Assembly: GCF_002846335.1 (NCBI RefSeq)
Contig: NZ_PJMQ01000001.1
Location: 5,939,844 to 6,003,843, forward strand
Length of the DNA stretch: 64,000 nt
Direction of reading: 5' to 3'
Source of the DNA: Janthinobacterium sp. 61
Lineage (GTDB): Bacteria; Pseudomonadota; Gammaproteobacteria; Burkholderiales; Burkholderiaceae_D
Positions within the stretch are counted from its first letter, which is position 1, and the number at the start of each line of letters is the position of its first letter. The notes beneath the pieces are model-generated. The model was not told the origin of the DNA, did not search any database, and saw only the letters and a list, made by a program, of their open reading frames with translations. Shown in pieces: positions 62,987-64,000 of the stretch. Made by a program: the position numbers and the translations under genes.

Positions 62987-63385
62987 TTATGTGGGGAATG
63001 GCTCGCCGCAACGGCGACACTCATGCGCGTCGCCCGCGCCCATGTGATGACAGTTTCGGCAGATTGACACAGATTTGCTTGTAGCGCCGGAATCAACCGG
63101 CTCTGTCTGGGATTGCTCTTGCTCGACTGGGAGTGCCTCATTATTTTGGGGTTTCGAAAGCGACGAAAAACCCACTAAAATTGCTCCGACAACTGAAAGT
63201 ATTCCGGAAAAAATCAGAAAGCTCTGGCGTTTTGCGATCAGGTCTATATTGGACACCCGCATGTCAGGTGAGGTTACGCCATATCCGTAATCCCTCGCGG
63301 AAACACCAACAGTCGTGTCCATAAAAAGACTGAAAGTTGCTAGAATTAGCCCTGCTACAAGTATCAAAATTCCTGCTAATTTCAT
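62987..63385 (-). CDS. cI-coupled membrane zinc-ribbon protein, copy 2
   Basis: Identical to 24203-24601. Confidence 0.75.
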   Translation of the reverse strand: MKLAGILILVAGLILATFSLFMDTTVGVSARDYGYGVTSPDMRVSNIDLIAKRQSFLIFSGILSVVGAILVGFSSLSKPQNNEALPVEQEQSQTEPVDSGATSKSVSICRNCHHMGAGDAHECRRCGEPFPT

Positions 63386-64000
63386 ATCCGCTCCGTTTCC
63401 CTTTTGACGACCCTACCGACTACCAGGCAATCACTGTTACTACAGCGCTTCCGTCGATACTTCTGCTGGTCTGGATTGTCAGATGTAAGCCACCATTCGC
63501 CAGACTCACGCATGAAGCGCTTAATCACAGCCTCACCTTCATAATTTACTGCGTAGACCTTGCCATCAGTGATCTTTGTGTCAGCCGTATTGACAATCAC
63601 TAGATCGTCGGCATACAGGTTCGGTTCCATACTCTCACCTTTTACCGACATTGCTATCAGTTTGCCAGGGTTGAAGCCGTTCCTGTCCACCCAGTTTTTA
63701 CTTACGCTCAATTTGCTACCGTCGTAGATCTCAGGAACTGTTTGAAAGCCAGTTACGCCTGCTGATAGTCGCAGCTGGACCTTCGGGATCTGGTAAAAAT
63801 CCGGATTATTTGGATCAGCCAAAATTACGTCTTGGTACTCGCCAGCTAATTCCCGCGCGTCAAGTTGAGGCGCTAATGTCGCCGATTGCGAAACATAGTC
63901 GATCTGAGAAGCAAGGGTAGGGCTGAATGCGTGCACTTGCACACCAAGCCCGCGCGCAAAGGCTGTGGCCGCCTTTATGTTTAAAGGTCGGTGGCCTGAC
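63382..64000 (-). CDS. cI: CI-like repressor, copy 2, 5' end outside the window
   Basis: Identical to the C-terminal 205 residues of copy 1, including Ala-Gly cleavage site, Ser and Lys of the S24 domain. The N-terminal HTH start lies beyond base 64000. Confidence 0.9.
   Translation of the reverse strand, partial: SGHRPLNIKAATAFARGLGVQVHAFSPTLASQIDYVSQSATLAPQLDARELAGEYQDVILADPNNPDFYQIPKVQLRLSAGVTGFQTVPEIYDGSKLSVSKNWVDRNGFNPGKLIAMSVKGESMEPNLYADDLVIVNTADTKITDGKVYAVNYEGEAVIKRFMRESGEWWLTSDNPDQQKYRRKRCSNSDCLVVGRVVKRETERI

Larger units (their letters stand above)
56551..64000. mobile_element. Prophage copy 2, left part (continues past the window)
   Basis: Collinear with 17765-25216 at an offset of 38,786, changing slightly through eight single-base indels. 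From 56551 to about 59595 and from about 62524 to 64000 I see no difference from copy 1. Confidence 0.9.

Noticed and set aside
1..64000. CRISPR arrays or rRNA operons
   Set aside because: No regularly spaced repeat-spacer pattern and no rRNA-like sequence were seen on reading.
56551..64000. Copy 2 as a related but different phage
   Set aside because: Apart from eight one-base indels I found no difference; a separate relative would show substitutions and mosaic blocks.

Overview
The window reads as chromosome of a GC-rich betaproteobacterium. The housekeeping proteins (isocitrate dehydrogenase, ClpS/ClpA, cold-shock protein, exonuclease III) resemble those of Oxalobacteraceae such as Janthinobacterium or Massilia; this is an inference from protein similarity only. 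Positions 1-17764 are ordinary chromosome. They hold the 3' part of icd, a cold-shock gene, the clpS-clpA pair, a secreted tricorn-like S41 protease, a minus-strand group (alpha/beta hydrolase, LytS-type kinase, LytTR regulator), a PrpR-like sigma-54 activator next to a phytanoyl-CoA-dioxygenase-family gene, a six-PAS GGDEF/EAL protein, and xth.

At 17765 a temperate lambda-like siphophage genome begins, integrated across the first codons of xth. One complete unit runs 17765-56550 (38,786 bp). A second copy in the same orientation starts at 56551 and runs off the window, so the locus is a tandem prophage array or an assembly of one. The phage-phage junction at 56551 shares with attL a sequence matching the start of xth. 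CTAGCTACAAAT repeats flank it like integrase arm sites.

Phage layout: a minus-strand early-left operon (23346 down to 17915, preceded by a separate gene at 24050-23388) holds an AlpA-like HTH protein, two orphan DNA methyltransferases, small zinc-binding proteins and a sliding-clamp-like protein. Next come the CI repressor with a coupled membrane protein, a lambda-style control region with three operators between cI and cro plus two at the left promoter, and cro (YdaS type). The early-right genes are an O-like and a P-like replication protein, an internal tyrosine recombinase and several small proteins. A probable late regulator and terminator lead into HNH, a cos-like region, terminase, portal, ClpP-type protease, HK97-fold capsid, connectors and tail. 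The tail cassette has a -1 frameshift tail chaperone, a 1,835-residue tape measure and a beta-propeller tail fibre. Lysis genes (holin-like, GH19 endolysin, Rz/Rz1), an AT-rich moron with a DUF4760-like membrane protein, and the integrase end the unit. Many genes overlap by exactly 4 bp (ATGA or GTGA), which fixes several starts.

Copy 2 differs from copy 1, where I compared them, only by eight single-base indels between about 59.6 and 62.5 kb, several in homopolymers. They break four genes. With no substitution seen, sequencing or polishing error is as likely as real decay.
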